Below, one piece after another: positions 49,800 through 58,682 of a DNA stretch of 64,000 nucleotides (position 1 is the stretch's first letter; each line of letters begins with the position of its first letter). Where the stretch lies: contig NZ_CP049056.1 in assembly GCF_011044155.1 (NCBI RefSeq), positions 310,001-374,000 of the forward strand, in the 5' to 3' direction. The notes under the pieces are model-generated. The model was given only the letters and a program-made list of their open reading frames with translations, made no database searches and had not been told where the DNA came from. This DNA comes from Pikeienuella piscinae. GTDB lineage: Bacteria; Pseudomonadota; Alphaproteobacteria; Rhodobacterales; Rhodobacteraceae. The position numbers and the translations under genes were made by a program.

Positions 49800-52700
49800 G
49801 CTACGCCGAACTTTGCGTCACCTCGAATTTCACCTTTCTCACCGGCGCCTCGCATCCGGAGGAGCTGGTGATGCGCGCCGCCGAACTGGGGCTGGAGGCG
49901 ATCGCGATCACCGATCATAATTCGCTGGCGGGCGTGGTGCGGGCCTATTCCGCGCTGAAGGAGTTGGCGCGCGGGGCCGGGGGCGGACTCAGAATCCGGT
50001 CGCAGACCCGGATCGACCCCAGCAGCCGGCAGGACAGAGGCGGGGGTGACGGGCTCACGCGGCCCGAAGCGCCGCGCCTGCCGCGCCTGATCGTGGGCGC
50101 AAGGTTGGTTCTGCGAGACGGCGGCGTCGACTGGATCGTCCTGCCGACCGACCGGGCGGCCTACGCCCGGCTGACGCGCCTCCTGACCCTTGGCAAGCGG
50201 CGGGCGGAGAAGGGCCGGTGCGATCTCGACAGCGCCGACATGCTGGAGGGCTGCGTCGGGATGATCCTGATCGCCCTGCCGCGCAAGGGGCTGCGCGGCG
50301 TTCGCGGGCCTGTCCGGGCGATGGCCGAGCGCTTTCCGGGGAACGTCTTTCTTGGCGCCGCGCCGCGCTATGACGGCCGCGATCAGGCGCGCTTCGACGC
50401 CTGCGCCCGGCTGGCCGCCGACGTGGCGGCGCCGATGGTCACGCTTGGCGATGTCCTGATGCATCACGCCCGGCGCCGGCGCCTGGCGGATGTGCTGACC
50501 TGCATGCGCGAACATCTCACGATCGACGGGATTGGCGTTCGGGCGTTGGCGAACGCCGAGCGCCGCCTCAAGACGCCGGGGGAGATGGCCAAGCTCTTTC
50601 GCAACCATCCCGCTGCAATCCGCCGCACGGTCGAGATCGCGGGTCGCTGCGGATTCAGCCTGGACGAGCTCTCCTATGAATATCCGGACGAGATCGTCGG
50701 AAGCGAGACGCCGCAGGCCCGGCTCGCCCGCCTGACTGAGGAAGGGTTGCGCCACCGCTATCCGCAGGGTGTTTCTGAACGTATCCGCGCCCTGGTCCGC
50801 AAGGAGCTCGCAATTGTCGAGAAGCTGGGCTTCGCCGCCTATTTCCTGACGGTCCACGACATCGTCGTCCATGCGCGCGGCCTTGGTATCCTCTGCCAGG
50901 GGCGGGGATCGGCGGCGAATTCGATCATTTGCTACGCGCTCGGCATCACCGAAGTCGGCCCCGAGACCATAGCCATGGTCTTTGAGCGTTTCATGTCCGA
51001 ACAGCGCGGCGAACCGCCCGATATCGACGTCGATTTCGAACATGAGCGCCGGGAGGAGGTCATCCAGCATATCTATGAGCATTACGGTCGAGCGCGCGCC
51101 GGGCTCTGCGCCACGGTGATCCATTTCCGTTCCCGCGCCGCGATCCGCGAAGTCGGCAAGGTCATGGGACTGAGCCAGGATATCGTCGCCGCGCTCTCTG
51201 GCCGCACCTGGGGCTGGTCCGACGAAGGCGTCGACGAGGCGCAGATCCGCGAGGTCGGCCTCGACCCTTCCGACCGGCGCCTCGTCCAGACGCTTGAGAT
51301 GATCCGGGAGATCATCGGCTTTCCCCGGCATCTCTCGCAGCATGTAGGCGGTTTCGTGATCACCAGGGGGCGGCTGGACGAGCTCTGCCCGATCGAGAAC
51401 GCCGCGATGGAGGACCGCACGGTCATCGAATGGGACAAGGACGATATCGACGCGCTCGGCATTCTGAAGATCGACGTGCTGTCGCTGGGGATGCTGACCT
51501 GCATCCGCAAATGCTTCGACCTGATCGCCGAACATGACGGCGAGCGTCTTTCCATCGCCGCCATTCCGCAGGATGACGAGGCGACCTATGACATGCTCTG
51601 CGAGGCGGATGCGATCGGCGTCTTTCAGGTGGAGAGCCGGGCGCAGATGAATTTCCTGCCCCGCATGCGACCGCGCGAATTCTATGATCTGGTGATCGAG
51701 GTCGCCATCGTCCGCCCCGGCCCGATTCAGGGCGGCATGGTGCAACCTTATATCAAGCGACGGCGGAAGAAGGAAAAGGTCTCATTTCCGTCTCGGGAGC
51801 TTGAAGACGTTCTCGGCAAGACTCTCGGCGTGCCGCTCTTTCAGGAACAGGCGATGCAGATCGCCGTGGTCGCCGCCGGCTTCACGCCGGAGGAGGCCGA
51901 CCGCTTGCGCCGTTCCCTCGCCACCTTTCGGCGCATGGGAACGATCGGGGAGTTCAGGGACCGGTTCGTCGCCGGTATGCTGGAGCGCGGTTACAAGCCG
52001 GATTTCGCGGCGCGCTGTTTCTCGCAGATCGAGGGTTTCGCCGATTACGGCTTTCCTGAAAGTCACGCCGCCAGCTTCGCGATGCTCGCCTATGTCTCCG
52101 CTTGGCTGAAGCATCATCACCCCGCCGCTTTCGCCTGCGCGCTCCTCAATGCGCAGCCGATGGGGTTTTACGCTCCGGCGCAGATCGTGCGGGATGTCCG
52201 CGAGCATCGGATCGAGGTACGCCCGATCTGCGTCAACGCCAGCCAGTGGGACAACACGCTGGAGCGTCGGACCGACGGCGCGCTCGCGCTGCGGCTCGGC
52301 TTTCGACAGATCAAGGGATTTCGGAAGGAGGACGCGGACTGGATCGTAGCGGCGCGGGGTAACGGATATCCGGATCCGGAAAGCCTCTGGCTCAGGGCCG
52401 GGACGGCGCCGGCGGCTCTCGAAAAACTGGCGGACGCCGACGCTTTCGCCCGTCTCGGCCTGTCGCGCCGGAAAGCGCTCTGGCGGGTCAAGGCGATCCG
52501 CGGCGCGCGGCCGCTGCTGCTCTTCGACGACAGGATCGACGGCGAGGGCGTTCGCGAGCCCGATGTCGCGCTGCCGGCCATGCGTCTCGGGGAAGAGGTG
52601 ATCGAGGATTATCTCTCGATGCGCCTCAGCCTCAGGGCGCACCCGATGGAACTGTTGCGCCCCGCCTTGCCCGGTCTCACCCCGCATGCCGAATTGCAGG

Positions 52701-53110
52701 AGGCTTCGCGGCGGGATGTCGCCGTCTGCGGGCTCGTCATCACCCGCCAGCGGCCGGGAACGGCCTCGGGGGTGATTTTCATCACACTGGAGGACGAGAC
52801 AGGAATCAGCAATGTCGTAGTCTGGCCGAAGGTTTATGAACAGTTTCGCCGGGCGATTATCGCCGGGCGATTGCTGCGCGTGGCCGGGCGGCTGGAGCGC
52901 GAGGGGATCGTCGTCCATCTGATCGCGAGAACGGTCGAGGACCTTTCCGATCGACTTTCCCGGCTGGGAGAGGCGATGAACGGGACGCCGGAGGCGAAGC
53001 GCGGGCGCCCTGACCCAACCCTCCGAGCTTCGATGGGCTCTCGAGCTTCTCCGGCGCGCCATCCGCGCGAACAATCCAGAAAGTTGTTTCCGAGTCGGGA
53101 CTTTCACTGA
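49796..53110 (+). CDS. dnaE2: Error-prone DNA polymerase DnaE2
   Basis: C-family polymerase of 1104 residues that carries out damage-induced translesion synthesis. The PHP domain opens the protein (SYAELCVTSNFTFLTGASHPEEL). The polymerase acids are in GEPPDIDVDFEHERREEV, with GVPLFQEQAMQIA, GFADYGFPESHAASFAMLAY and a C-terminal OB fold (VAVCGLVITRQRPGTASGVIF). GTG at 49796 overlaps the imuB stop (GTGA) and gives the conserved N-terminus. Confidence 0.96.
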   Translation: MSYAELCVTSNFTFLTGASHPEELVMRAAELGLEAIAITDHNSLAGVVRAYSALKELARGAGGGLRIRSQTRIDPSSRQDRGGGDGLTRPEAPRLPRLIVGARLVLRDGGVDWIVLPTDRAAYARLTRLLTLGKRRAEKGRCDLDSADMLEGCVGMILIALPRKGLRGVRGPVRAMAERFPGNVFLGAAPRYDGRDQARFDACARLAADVAAPMVTLGDVLMHHARRRRLADVLTCMREHLTIDGIGVRALANAERRLKTPGEMAKLFRNHPAAIRRTVEIAGRCGFSLDELSYEYPDEIVGSETPQARLARLTEEGLRHRYPQGVSERIRALVRKELAIVEKLGFAAYFLTVHDIVVHARGLGILCQGRGSAANSIICYALGITEVGPETIAMVFERFMSEQRGEPPDIDVDFEHERREEVIQHIYEHYGRARAGLCATVIHFRSRAAIREVGKVMGLSQDIVAALSGRTWGWSDEGVDEAQIREVGLDPSDRRLVQTLEMIREIIGFPRHLSQHVGGFVITRGRLDELCPIENAAMEDRTVIEWDKDDIDALGILKIDVLSLGMLTCIRKCFDLIAEHDGERLSIAAIPQDDEATYDMLCEADAIGVFQVESRAQMNFLPRMRPREFYDLVIEVAIVRPGPIQGGMVQPYIKRRRKKEKVSFPSRELEDVLGKTLGVPLFQEQAMQIAVVAAGFTPEEADRLRRSLATFRRMGTIGEFRDRFVAGMLERGYKPDFAARCFSQIEGFADYGFPESHAASFAMLAYVSAWLKHHHPAAFACALLNAQPMGFYAPAQIVRDVREHRIEVRPICVNASQWDNTLERRTDGALALRLGFRQIKGFRKEDADWIVAARGNGYPDPESLWLRAGTAPAALEKLADADAFARLGLSRRKALWRVKAIRGARPLLLFDDRIDGEGVREPDVALPAMRLGEEVIEDYLSMRLSLRAHPMELLRPALPGLTPHAELQEASRRDVAVCGLVITRQRPGTASGVIFITLEDETGISNVVVWPKVYEQFRRAIIAGRLLRVAGRLEREGIVVHLIARTVEDLSDRLSRLGEAMNGTPEAKRGRPDPTLRASMGSRASPARHPREQSRKLFPSRDFH

Positions 53111-53247
53111 CGAGGTTCGACCATGCCCTGAATCGGCCCGGACCAGGGAATCTTGGCGTCGCGCAATTCAGCCTGCGTCGAGGCCGCCACGCGAACCGGT
53201 CGCGCCGTGAGAGAACTTTCATCTCTATGTCGCGTCAGGTCATTCAT
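53104..53247 (-). CDS. Possible 47-residue protein convergent with dnaE2
   Basis: On the minus strand an ATG at 53247, with GGAG eight bases upstream, opens a 47-codon frame (MNDLTRHRDESSLTARPV... ending WSGPIQGMVEPRQ) that ends inside the last codons of dnaE2. TTGACT and an AT-rich TACATT lie upstream on the same strand at promoter spacing. I know no family for it. Good ribosome binding site and promoter raise it above chance, but it is short. Confidence 0.35.
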   Translation of the reverse strand: MNDLTRHRDESSLTARPVRVAASTQAELRDAKIPWSGPIQGMVEPRQ

Positions 53248-53267
53248 TCAAATGGCTCCATTCTGGA

Positions 53268-53294
53268 AATAATACACCAAAATAATGTATAATA
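53268..53294 (+). promoter_or_regulatory. AT-rich inverted repeat and promoter ahead of the first GntR gene
   Basis: ATAATACA (53269-53276) and TGTATAAT (53286-53293) form a near-perfect inverted repeat and include a consensus -10 TATAAT (53288-53293), with TGGAAA 18 bases upstream. The position suits an autoregulatory GntR operator. The surrounding 53248-53491 stretch is AT-rich and otherwise empty. Confidence 0.4.
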
Positions 53295-53491
53295 AATCGG
53301 ATGTTAGTCAACAAACCGCCCTATTTATCTCTACAATGAAACTTTGCAGTGGACGGATTCGTGCAATAATATCTCTCTCGGATTTGAACGGATAGAGAAC
53401 TGGCTCGTTTCTTTCTCATTGGAGCGTATCGGCGTCGCAATACGACTATCAGCGCGCCCGGCTCGTGAACGGCAAGCGGGGACTGTCAGAA

Positions 53492-54160
53492 ATGTCTATG
53501 CCGACAAAAGCTCGATCCAGGGGCGGCGATCTAATCGAAGCGATCCGTCTGAAAATTCTTCTTCATGAACTCAGACCCGGCGACGGCATTTCCGAGGACG
53601 CCCTGGCGGAAGAGTTCGGCGTTTCCCGCACGCCGATCCGTGAGGCGATCATCACACTTCAGGCCGATCGGCTGGTCACGCTGGAGAGGAATTACGGCGC
53701 CTATGTCGCCGCCGACTCGCTCGGCGCGTTCAAGTCGTATCTCGAGGCGGCGATCTTGATCCAGAGTCAGACTCTGGCGCTTGCGGCGAAGCGCCGGACC
53801 GAACGGAATCTCGCCAGATTGGCCGAGATTCTGGAGGAGGCGAAGGCCCATCAGGCGTCCGAAGCCTCCATTCCGCGCATACTCGCCTGCCGCCAGTTCA
53901 TGTTCGAACTCGCGCGGGCTTCACAAAATCCCCTGCTTGCGGAACAGGCGCGGCGCATGATCGATCTTCACATCTTTTTTCGCGTTGGGCTGGCTCGCGC
54001 GCTTGCGCCGATGCAACTCGATCAAGTCATGGTCGAACCGCTCGATGATTACTATTCCCTGCTTGAGCTCGTCCGAGAGCGGGACGATGAGGGAATGCGC
54101 GCCGCCGTCGGTCGACGTTTCACGACCACCCGCCAACTGATGCTTCGCGCGCTCGGATAG
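53492..54160 (+). CDS. GntR-family transcriptional regulator (FCD/FadR-like)
   Basis: The 222-residue protein has the GntR winged helix at residues about 15-75 (LIEAIRLKILLHELRPGD, EEFGVSRTPIREAIITLQADRLV) and an all-helical FCD ligand domain behind it. A GTG at 53465 could add nine residues; the ATG at 53492 is closer to the domain and preferred. FCD regulators usually sense organic acids or their CoA esters. It lies upstream of a second GntR gene and an acid uptake operon. Ligand unknown. Confidence 0.88.
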   Translation: MSMPTKARSRGGDLIEAIRLKILLHELRPGDGISEDALAEEFGVSRTPIREAIITLQADRLVTLERNYGAYVAADSLGAFKSYLEAAILIQSQTLALAAKRRTERNLARLAEILEEAKAHQASEASIPRILACRQFMFELARASQNPLLAEQARRMIDLHIFFRVGLARALAPMQLDQVMVEPLDDYYSLLELVRERDDEGMRAAVGRRFTTTRQLMLRALG

Positions 54161-54322
54161 AGCGGTTCGCATCCGATCTACGTGGAATGTCGCGTGCGCA
54201 GGCGCGCGCGAGCGGCGCCCGTATGTCCCCGGTTCGGGGCGTCAACGCGGGAGATCGCGGCCCTTGTTCCACATGTTCGCGTTCTCCCGGCCGCGTGCTT
54301 CAAGCCGGCGCTGAGATTACGG

Positions 54323-54649
54323 TCACGCGATATCGGGATTGCGCTTGTCCTCGCGCGTCGACAGGCTGCCGCGGAGTTGCGGCGCGTCGTCTCTGCGCGC
54401 GCGGGATCGCGTCAGCGCCCTTGCGAGAGAAGCGAGTCCGAGAAACAGAAGATTTCCAAACATCCAGACGATCAGAAGCGATGAGACGACGCCGTAGCCG
54501 GCGTCCACGAGAATCCAGGCGACGACAGACGACAATGCAATGGTGATGACGGCGACGCCAAGCGCTCTTTCCCTGGAGCCTCTGCGAATCGCTTCGACCT
54601 CACTGTCGTCGGCGTTGACGCTTTCGCTGAGTTTTTCGGCAACCATCAT
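54323..54649 (-). CDS. Small two-helix membrane protein
   Basis: The 108-residue protein has two membrane segments (ALGVAVITIALSSVVAWILV and VVSSLLIVWMFGNLLFLGLA) between charged ends; the C-terminus is basic and polar. GAGGAG precedes the double ATG at ideal spacing, which supports it as real despite no recognised family. It is alone between two GntR genes on the opposite strand. Function unknown. Confidence 0.65.
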   Translation of the reverse strand: MMVAEKLSESVNADDSEVEAIRRGSRERALGVAVITIALSSVVAWILVDAGYGVVSSLLIVWMFGNLLFLGLASLARALTRSRARRDDAPQLRGSLSTREDKRNPDIA

Positions 54650-55002
54650 TCACTCCTCGTTCGGAGGTAGTCACAAACGCCGATCGATTCCGGGTTGCAG
54701 ACTTCCCCACAGCAGCCAGCCGAAGAGGCCAGCCTTTCACCATCACTCACATTGCATGATAATCTTAAGCGATAATTGGCTCCGCCCTGCAACCATAGGA
54801 GTGGATGTTTCGCCTATTAGGTGTATGTTAACCAAAAATGCACCCCTTGCGCGATAAATATACTCATTGTATAATGCTATGCGGCTGCCACGCACATTGA
54901 TGGAAAGGTCTTGAGCCGGACGGCGAATTCTGATCTGCGGCCGCGGCCGCGTCACTCGATCCAGCCAGAATCGCTGTGGAGCGGCCGCGCTTCCACAATT
55001 GA
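54650..55002. other. Divergent AT-rich spacer
   Basis: This 353-base spacer has no gene. It holds the ribosome binding site of the small membrane protein at its left edge and the promoter of the second GntR gene at 54847-54875. The right part has a GC-rich stretch with repeated GCGGCCGC-like words. Confidence 0.5.
54847..54875 (+). promoter_or_regulatory. Promoter and small palindrome ahead of the second GntR gene
   Basis: TTGCGC (54847-54852) and a perfect TATAAT (54870-54875) are 17 bases apart. TATAC-TCATT-GTATA (54859-54873) is a perfect inverted repeat overlapping the -10. The octamer TGTATAAT also occurs at the first GntR promoter. Confidence 0.5.
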
Positions 55003-55656
55003 ATGAGCCAAATGCGACGACATGAAATCATTGAAGCGATCCGCGTCAAGATTCTGACGCATGATCTGCGTCCGGGAGAAAGCGTGCCGGAAGAAGCGCT
55101 GGCGGAGGAATTCTCCGTTTCGCGCACGCCGATCCGCGAAGCGCTCGCCGCGTTGGAGGTTCTGGGCTTCGTGACGATCGAGGCGAACAAGGGCGCGCGC
55201 GTTTCCGTCTATTCGATCGACGGTATCCGACAATTCTTCGAGGCGGCGGAGCCGATCTATCTCAGCGTCTACCGGATCGCCACCGAGCGCAGAACCGAGT
55301 CCGATCTGGAGATGCTCGAAAAGGTGCTGACGATCATCGAGACGCTCACCCCCGACGGCGACGTCCATTCGCGCATAATGGCCTACCGCGCCTACATGAA
55401 CAGCCTGGCGGGCATCGCCGCCAATCCGTTCCTGATTTCAGTCACCGATCGGCTGATCGACTATCATATTTTCCTGCGGCGCGGCATCGTGGACACGCTT
55501 ACATCCAGCGAGCTCAGGCGCGCCGCGCAGGTGAACTACGATCATTATCGCCTCATCAACGACGGCGTCCTCGCCGCCGACGCCGAAGCTGTATGCGCCG
55601 CCGTTATCGAACGGCTGCGCAGCTCGAAAACGTTCCTGCTCGAAAATCTGCTCTGA
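55003..55656 (+). CDS. GntR-family transcriptional regulator (FCD/FadR-like)
   Basis: FCD-type GntR protein of 217 residues. The winged helix is at residues 5-70 (HEIIEAIRVKILTHDLRPGE, EEFSVSRTPIREALAALEVLGFV), followed by a helical FCD domain (HSRIMAYRAYMNSLAGIAANPFL). It clearly resembles the regulator at 53492 in sequence and length, so the two are probably paralogues. It is convergent with the CoA ligase and liv-type operon, its most likely target. Confidence 0.88.
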   Translation: MSQMRRHEIIEAIRVKILTHDLRPGESVPEEALAEEFSVSRTPIREALAALEVLGFVTIEANKGARVSVYSIDGIRQFFEAAEPIYLSVYRIATERRTESDLEMLEKVLTIIETLTPDGDVHSRIMAYRAYMNSLAGIAANPFLISVTDRLIDYHIFLRRGIVDTLTSSELRRAAQVNYDHYRLINDGVLAADAEAVCAAVIERLRSSKTFLLENLL

Positions 55657-55712
55657 AGGCGTTGCGCCATCCAGCCATTCGCCGTTCGTCGATGCGCGCC
55701 AGGCGGGTCGCC

Positions 55713-57278
55713 TTATCGGTCTGTCGTCGCGGCTCTCTCTCTGAGCGTCTGCTTCATGACCTTGCCGTTGGCGTTTCGCGGCAAGGGTTCGGTCACGAAG
55801 GTGAACACGTCCGGCGTCTTGTAGTCCGAGAGCCGCTCCCGGCAGAAGTCGCGAAGCTGCTCCGCTTTCGCGGACGCGTCGGATAGCAGGACGAACGCGT
55901 GGGTTTTTTCGCCGAGAATGGGATCCGGTCGCGGCACTACGGCGACTTCCGCGACGGCGGGATGAAAGGCGAGCGCGTTCTCGACCTCGGCGGAATAGAT
56001 CTTGTAACCGCCGCGATTGATGAGGTCCTTCAGACGGTCGTGAATCTGGAGGAATCCCGCTTCGCTCATGCTCCCCACATCGCCGGATCGCCAGTAGCCG
56101 CCGTGAAAACTCTCGGCCGTCTTGTCTGGCATCCGCCAGTAACCAGGCACGATCATCGGCCCGCCGATCCAGACTTCGCCCGATGCGCCCGGCGGAACTT
56201 CACGCCCCTCCGGGTCCATGATGCGGATATCCGCGCAGGGGACCGGAGCGCCGACGCTGGCGGGTCGCTCGATCTGGCCGCCGAGGGGCATGATCGTCGC
56301 CGGCGACGTCGTTTCCGTCGCTCCGTAAGCCTGCGCAAGAACCAGTCCAGGGACGGCCGCGCCGAGCCGCTCGATGGTGGCGACCGGCATCGGAGCGCCG
56401 CCGAAAGCGCCGACCCGCCAGGCGGAAAGGTCATGCTCGGCGAGATTGGCCCGGAGAAGGAGGAGATTGTACATCGCCGGCACCATGACGGTGAAGCTCA
56501 TCCGTTCCGCCGCCGCGAGCGCCAGGAACGCCTCCGCCTCGAACCTCTCCTGCATGACGACGGCGCCGCCGACGCAGAGCGGGGCGAATACGCCGGCGAT
56601 CAGGCCGGTGACATGGCTCGCCGGCACCGCAACGATCGTACGATCCTCCGGCCCGAGCGCGAACGCATCACGATAGGCGAGGCTGGAGTGGACGATGTTG
56701 AGATGGGTGAGCATCGCGCCCTTCGGCCGGCCGGTCGTGCCCGAAGTGTAGAGAATGACAGCCACGTCTTCCTCTGCGGCCTCGTGCGCGGGAATTGCGT
56801 CGCCGGCCGCCAGCGCGTCAAACCCTTCCGGGCCCGCGTCGCCGATCAGCGCGCGGCCCGCGCCATCCGGAAGAAGCGCTTCGAGTCCATCGTCCACAAT
56901 CGTCAGATTCGCACCCGCGTCGTTGAGGATATATTCCGTCTCCGGCGCCGAAGAGCGCACCGGGATCGGCACCGCGATGGCGCCGGCGCGGATGATTCCG
57001 AGAAGGCCGGCGACGAATCGCCAGCGGTTGCGGACGATCAGGCCGACGCGGTCCCCGGGCGCGATTCCGCGGCGGGCGAGGCCGGCGGCGAGCGAGCCGA
57101 CGTAATTGTCGAGTTCGGTGTGCGAAAGCCGGATCTCGCCATCGACGAGGGCGTCGCGCGCGGGATTTGCCGCAGCGGCCGCGGCGAGCATGGCTCCGAT
57201 GTTCGCAGGTCGCTCAATGAAGCAGCGCACGACGCGGTCGCCGAAATGCGCCTCGGCCCGCAGCCCTTTCATGGTCAC
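55713..57278 (-). CDS. AMP-forming acyl-CoA ligase
   Basis: Adenylate-forming enzyme of 521 residues that activates a carboxylic acid with ATP and CoA. Motifs: ILYTSGTTGRPKGAMLTH (P-loop-like A3), AYGATETTSPATIMP (A5), YWRSGDVGSMSEAGFLQIHDR (A7) and the catalytic Lys in RNANGKVMKQTLRE (A10). It is the last gene of an ABC importer operon, so its substrate is probably the imported acid. GTG at 57278 overlaps the upstream stop; ATG 57272 is an alternative start. Confidence 0.92.
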   Translation of the reverse strand: MTMKGLRAEAHFGDRVVRCFIERPANIGAMLAAAAAANPARDALVDGEIRLSHTELDNYVGSLAAGLARRGIAPGDRVGLIVRNRWRFVAGLLGIIRAGAIAVPIPVRSSAPETEYILNDAGANLTIVDDGLEALLPDGAGRALIGDAGPEGFDALAAGDAIPAHEAAEEDVAVILYTSGTTGRPKGAMLTHLNIVHSSLAYRDAFALGPEDRTIVAVPASHVTGLIAGVFAPLCVGGAVVMQERFEAEAFLALAAAERMSFTVMVPAMYNLLLLRANLAEHDLSAWRVGAFGGAPMPVATIERLGAAVPGLVLAQAYGATETTSPATIMPLGGQIERPASVGAPVPCADIRIMDPEGREVPPGASGEVWIGGPMIVPGYWRMPDKTAESFHGGYWRSGDVGSMSEAGFLQIHDRLKDLINRGGYKIYSAEVENALAFHPAVAEVAVVPRPDPILGEKTHAFVLLSDASAKAEQLRDFCRERLSDYKTPDVFTFVTEPLPRNANGKVMKQTLRERAATTDR

Positions 57279-57925
57279 GCCTCGGCTTTCATGTTCGCCC
57301 CGCGCTCGATTCCCCAGACCCGGTCGAGCATGGTTTCCGAATGGCTGAGCTCAGACATCGACATGACGATCGAGAGCCGTTCCGATTTCAGCGCTGAAAT
57401 CACTTCGGACAGCCGCTGCGCCAGCGCCGGCGCGACGCCTTCGAACGGTTCGTCCAGAAGAAGGAGCCGCGAGCCGACCGTCAGCGCGCGCCCGAGCGCG
57501 GCGAGTTTCTGCTGGCCGCCCGAAAGGAGGAGCGCCTTTCGTCCCGCCATCTCTTTCAGCTCCGGCATTACCTCGTAAACGAATCGAAGCCGGGCCGCGC
57601 CATCAACGCCCGGCGTCACCCATGTCGGGAGGAGAATGTTCTCCTCTACCGTGAGATCGGGAATGAGGCCGCGCGTTTCCGGCATGTAGCCGGCGCCCAG
57701 AGCGGAGCGCTTGTGAATCTCCGTCTTCGCCATGCTGACGCCATCCAATTCGATCGAGCCGCCGGTGAGCTTCGCAAGGCCCATGATGGCGCGCATCACT
57801 GTCGTCTTTCCGGCGCCATTGCGTCCGGCGAGACCGATCATGGCGCCGGGCGGAACCTCCATCGTGAAGCCGCGCACCGCTTCGACCGATCCGATCCGGA
57901 CGTGGATATCGTGAAGCTTCAGCAT
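57275..57925 (-). CDS. livF: Branched-chain-type ABC transporter ATP-binding protein (LivF-like)
   Basis: Cytosolic ATPase of 216 residues. Walker A GRNGAGKTTVM, signature LLSGGQQKL and Walker B LLLLDEPFEG are intact. The usual LivF start MLKLHDIHVRIGSVEAVRG is reached from ATG 57925 with GGTGAG upstream; the frame is open further back but without homology. It pairs with the LivG-like ATPase four bases upstream. Confidence 0.92.
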   Translation of the reverse strand: MLKLHDIHVRIGSVEAVRGFTMEVPPGAMIGLAGRNGAGKTTVMRAIMGLAKLTGGSIELDGVSMAKTEIHKRSALGAGYMPETRGLIPDLTVEENILLPTWVTPGVDGAARLRFVYEVMPELKEMAGRKALLLSGGQQKLAALGRALTVGSRLLLLDEPFEGVAPALAQRLSEVISALKSERLSIVMSMSELSHSETMLDRVWGIERGANMKAEA

Positions 57926-57929
57926 CGGC

Positions 57930-58682
57930 TCACCTTCGCGTTCCGGTGACGTATTTCTGCACGGCGGAATCGGCGAGCACTTCGCCAGGGGCGTCGTCGG
58001 CGATGATCTCGCCGGAATAGAACGCCAGCACACGGTCGGCGTAGCGGGTGACGATGTCCATGTCGTGCTCGACGAAAATCACCGCCGCCTGCTCGCCTTC
58101 GAGCGCCGCCATCACCCGGTCCATCAACGGGAATTTCTCCTCCGACGCGACGCCCGACGTCGGTTCGTCCAGCAGCAGCACGCGCGGGCGCACGGCAAGC
58201 GCCATGGCGATGTCGATCAGCTTCCGCACCCCGCCCGGCAGCTCGTTCACCGGCTGGTCCGCGTATTCCTCGAGGCCGAATCGCGCCAGCACCGCCGCGG
58301 CGCCGTCCAGCGTTTCGGGGCGCCGCGCGGGCCGAAAGAACCGGGGTTTTCCGCCGGTGGCGATTTCAGCCGAGACGAGAAGATTCTCGCTTGGCGTCAT
58401 CGTTTCGCAAAGCTGCGGGATCTGGAAGGAGCGGCAGACGCCCGCGCGCGTGATTCGTCGCGGCGCAAGACCGGTGATATCCTTGCCGTCGAGAAGAACC
58501 TGGCCCGCATCCGGCTTCAGCCAGCCGGTGACCATGTTTACGAAGGTTGTTTTCCCCGCCCCGTTGGCGCCGATCAGCGAAAGCCGCGCGGCGGGCAGGA
58601 CGGAGACGTCGATATCCTTCGCCGCGACAACCGCGCCGAATGACTTCTGCAGCCCTCTGGCTTCGAGCACGGCCGCGCTCAT
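57930..58682 (-). CDS. livG: Branched-chain-type ABC transporter ATP-binding protein (LivG-like)
   Basis: The 250-residue ATPase has Walker A GANGAGKTTFVNM, a slightly unusual signature ELPGGVRKLIDIAMAL, and Walker B VLLLDEPTSGVA, followed by a switch His in FVEHDMDIV. The start overlaps the permease stop (ATGA). Confidence 0.92.
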   Translation of the reverse strand: MSAAVLEARGLQKSFGAVVAAKDIDVSVLPAARLSLIGANGAGKTTFVNMVTGWLKPDAGQVLLDGKDITGLAPRRITRAGVCRSFQIPQLCETMTPSENLLVSAEIATGGKPRFFRPARRPETLDGAAAVLARFGLEEYADQPVNELPGGVRKLIDIAMALAVRPRVLLLDEPTSGVASEEKFPLMDRVMAALEGEQAAVIFVEHDMDIVTRYADRVLAFYSGEIIADDAPGEVLADSAVQKYVTGTRR

